Below, piece by piece: positions 5,644-6,278 of a DNA stretch of 6,278 nucleotides. The translations under genes were made by a program, and so were the position numbers. The notes beneath the pieces are model-generated. The model made no database searches. It had not been told where the DNA came from and was given only the letters and a program-made list of their open reading frames with translations. Source of the DNA: an uncultured Agathobaculum sp. (GTDB lineage: Bacteria > Bacillota > Clostridia > Oscillospirales > Butyricicoccaceae); NCBI GenBank assembly GCA_944380945.1, contig CALWJG010000094.1, positions 1-6,278 of the forward strand, in the 5' to 3' direction. The first letter of the stretch is position 1; the number at the start of each line of letters is the position of its first letter.

Positions 5644-6278
5644 ATGGTAAAGATGTACTATGATTCGGACTGCAACCTGTCCCTGCTGGACGGCAAGACC
5701 GTTGCCATTCTGGGCTTCGGCTCGCAGGGCCATGCGCACGCCATGAACCTGAAGGATTCGGGCGTCAACGTCGTGGTCGGCCTGCGTCCGGGCTCCAAGC
5801 ACGAGAAGAAGGCCAAGGATTACGGCATTCCGGTCATGACCATGGCCGAGGCTGCTGCGGCCGGCGACATCGTTATGATGCTCGTGCCGGACGAGAAGCA
5901 GGCGGACATCTATAAGGAAGTCGTTGAGCCCAACCTCAAGCCGGGCAACGTGCTGGCCTTTGCGCACGGCTTCAACATCCACTTCAAGCAGATCATCCCG
6001 CCGGCGGACGTCGACGTCATCATGATCGCGCCGAAGGGCCCGGGCCACACCGTCCGTTCGCAGTATCTGGCGGGCGCAGGCGTACCCGATCTGGTCTGCG
6101 TGCATCAGGACGCTTCCGGCAAGGCGATGGACATCGCGCTGGCTTACGCTGCCGGCATCGGCGGCGGCCGTGCGGGCATTCTGGAGTCCACCTTCAAGAC
6201 CGAGACCGAGACCGACCTGTTCGGCGAGCAGGCTGTCCTGTGCGGCGGCGTCTGCGAGCTGATGAAGGCTGGCTTTGA
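5644..6278 (+). CDS. ilvC: Ketol-acid reductoisomerase (NAD(P)+), 3' end missing
   Basis: This enzyme performs the second common step of branched-chain amino acid synthesis, converting acetolactate or acetohydroxybutyrate to the dihydroxy acid by alkyl shift and reduction. The window holds 211 complete codons of a protein normally about 330-340 residues long. The Rossmann domain (1 to about 182) has GFGSQGHAHAMNL (24-36), the cofactor loop RPGSKH (48-53), and AHGFNIHF with conserved His108 and Lys131. The start of the knotted C-terminal domain has ETETDLFGEQAVLCGG, with metal-binding Asp191 and Glu195. An AGGAGG site lies 8 bases before the ATG, 58 bases after ilvN. The Ser commonly found at residue 53 for binding the NADPH phosphate is His. 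The final bases TTTGA are not a stop; in frame they read Phe followed by an incomplete codon. Codon choice leans to a small set (AAG, GGC, GAG), consistent with high expression. Confidence 0.96.
   Translation, partial: MVKMYYDSDCNLSLLDGKTVAILGFGSQGHAHAMNLKDSGVNVVVGLRPGSKHEKKAKDYGIPVMTMAEAAAAGDIVMMLVPDEKQADIYKEVVEPNLKPGNVLAFAHGFNIHFKQIIPPADVDVIMIAPKGPGHTVRSQYLAGAGVPDLVCVHQDASGKAMDIALAYAAGIGGGRAGILESTFKTETETDLFGEQAVLCGGVCELMKAGF

Noticed and set aside
6270..6278. TGA at the very end of the window as the ilvC stop
   Set aside because: It is out of frame. In frame the end reads Gly-Phe and then two bases of the next codon, and the enzyme still lacks most of its C-terminal domain.

Overview
This window looks like chromosomal DNA of a GC-rich, low-oxygen Firmicute. 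The best guess is a gut-type clostridium of the Oscillospiraceae/Butyricicoccaceae kind. The evidence is strong AAAGGAGG-type ribosome binding sites, a T-box leader, a DUF951 protein beside a clostridial S1-domain protein, a DUF421-DUF4363 pair and a flavin reductase-rubredoxin fusion. The genus-level guess is inference. I see no transposase, integrase, tRNA, rRNA or CRISPR array. Most of the window is housekeeping DNA.

Layout. Bases 1-37 hold the first codons of a minus-strand DUF951 gene. It diverges from a plus-strand gene for an S1-domain RNA-binding protein (157-1095). The spacer (38-156) holds a minus-strand extended -10 promoter, a plus-strand terminator-like hairpin and a long hairpin that loops out the S1 gene's Shine-Dalgarno site and pairs its start codon. 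A perfect 15-bp inverted repeat (1109-1141) serves as a shared terminator for the S1 gene and the convergent minus-strand flavoredoxin gene (1171-1803). That gene has a near-consensus Fur-type operator just downstream of its predicted promoter. Next, still on the minus strand, are two directly abutting genes, a DUF421/YetF membrane protein (2304-2978) and a DUF4363 protein (1983-2303).

From 3079 on, everything reads rightward and forms a branched-chain amino acid operon. A consensus sigma-A promoter (TTGACA-17-TATAAT) leads into a T-box riboswitch with an intrinsic terminator. It is followed by ilvB (acetolactate synthase large subunit), ilvN (regulatory subunit) and ilvC (ketol-acid reductoisomerase, cut off by the window end). 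Together these carry out the first two shared steps of valine, leucine and isoleucine synthesis. The T-box would let transcription through only when the matching tRNA is uncharged.

I found no convincing new multi-gene system. The points most worth checking are the start-codon hairpin of the S1 gene, the Fur-like box on the flavoredoxin gene, a Gly-to-Ser change in the thiamine diphosphate motif of IlvB, and a non-standard residue in the cofactor loop of IlvC.
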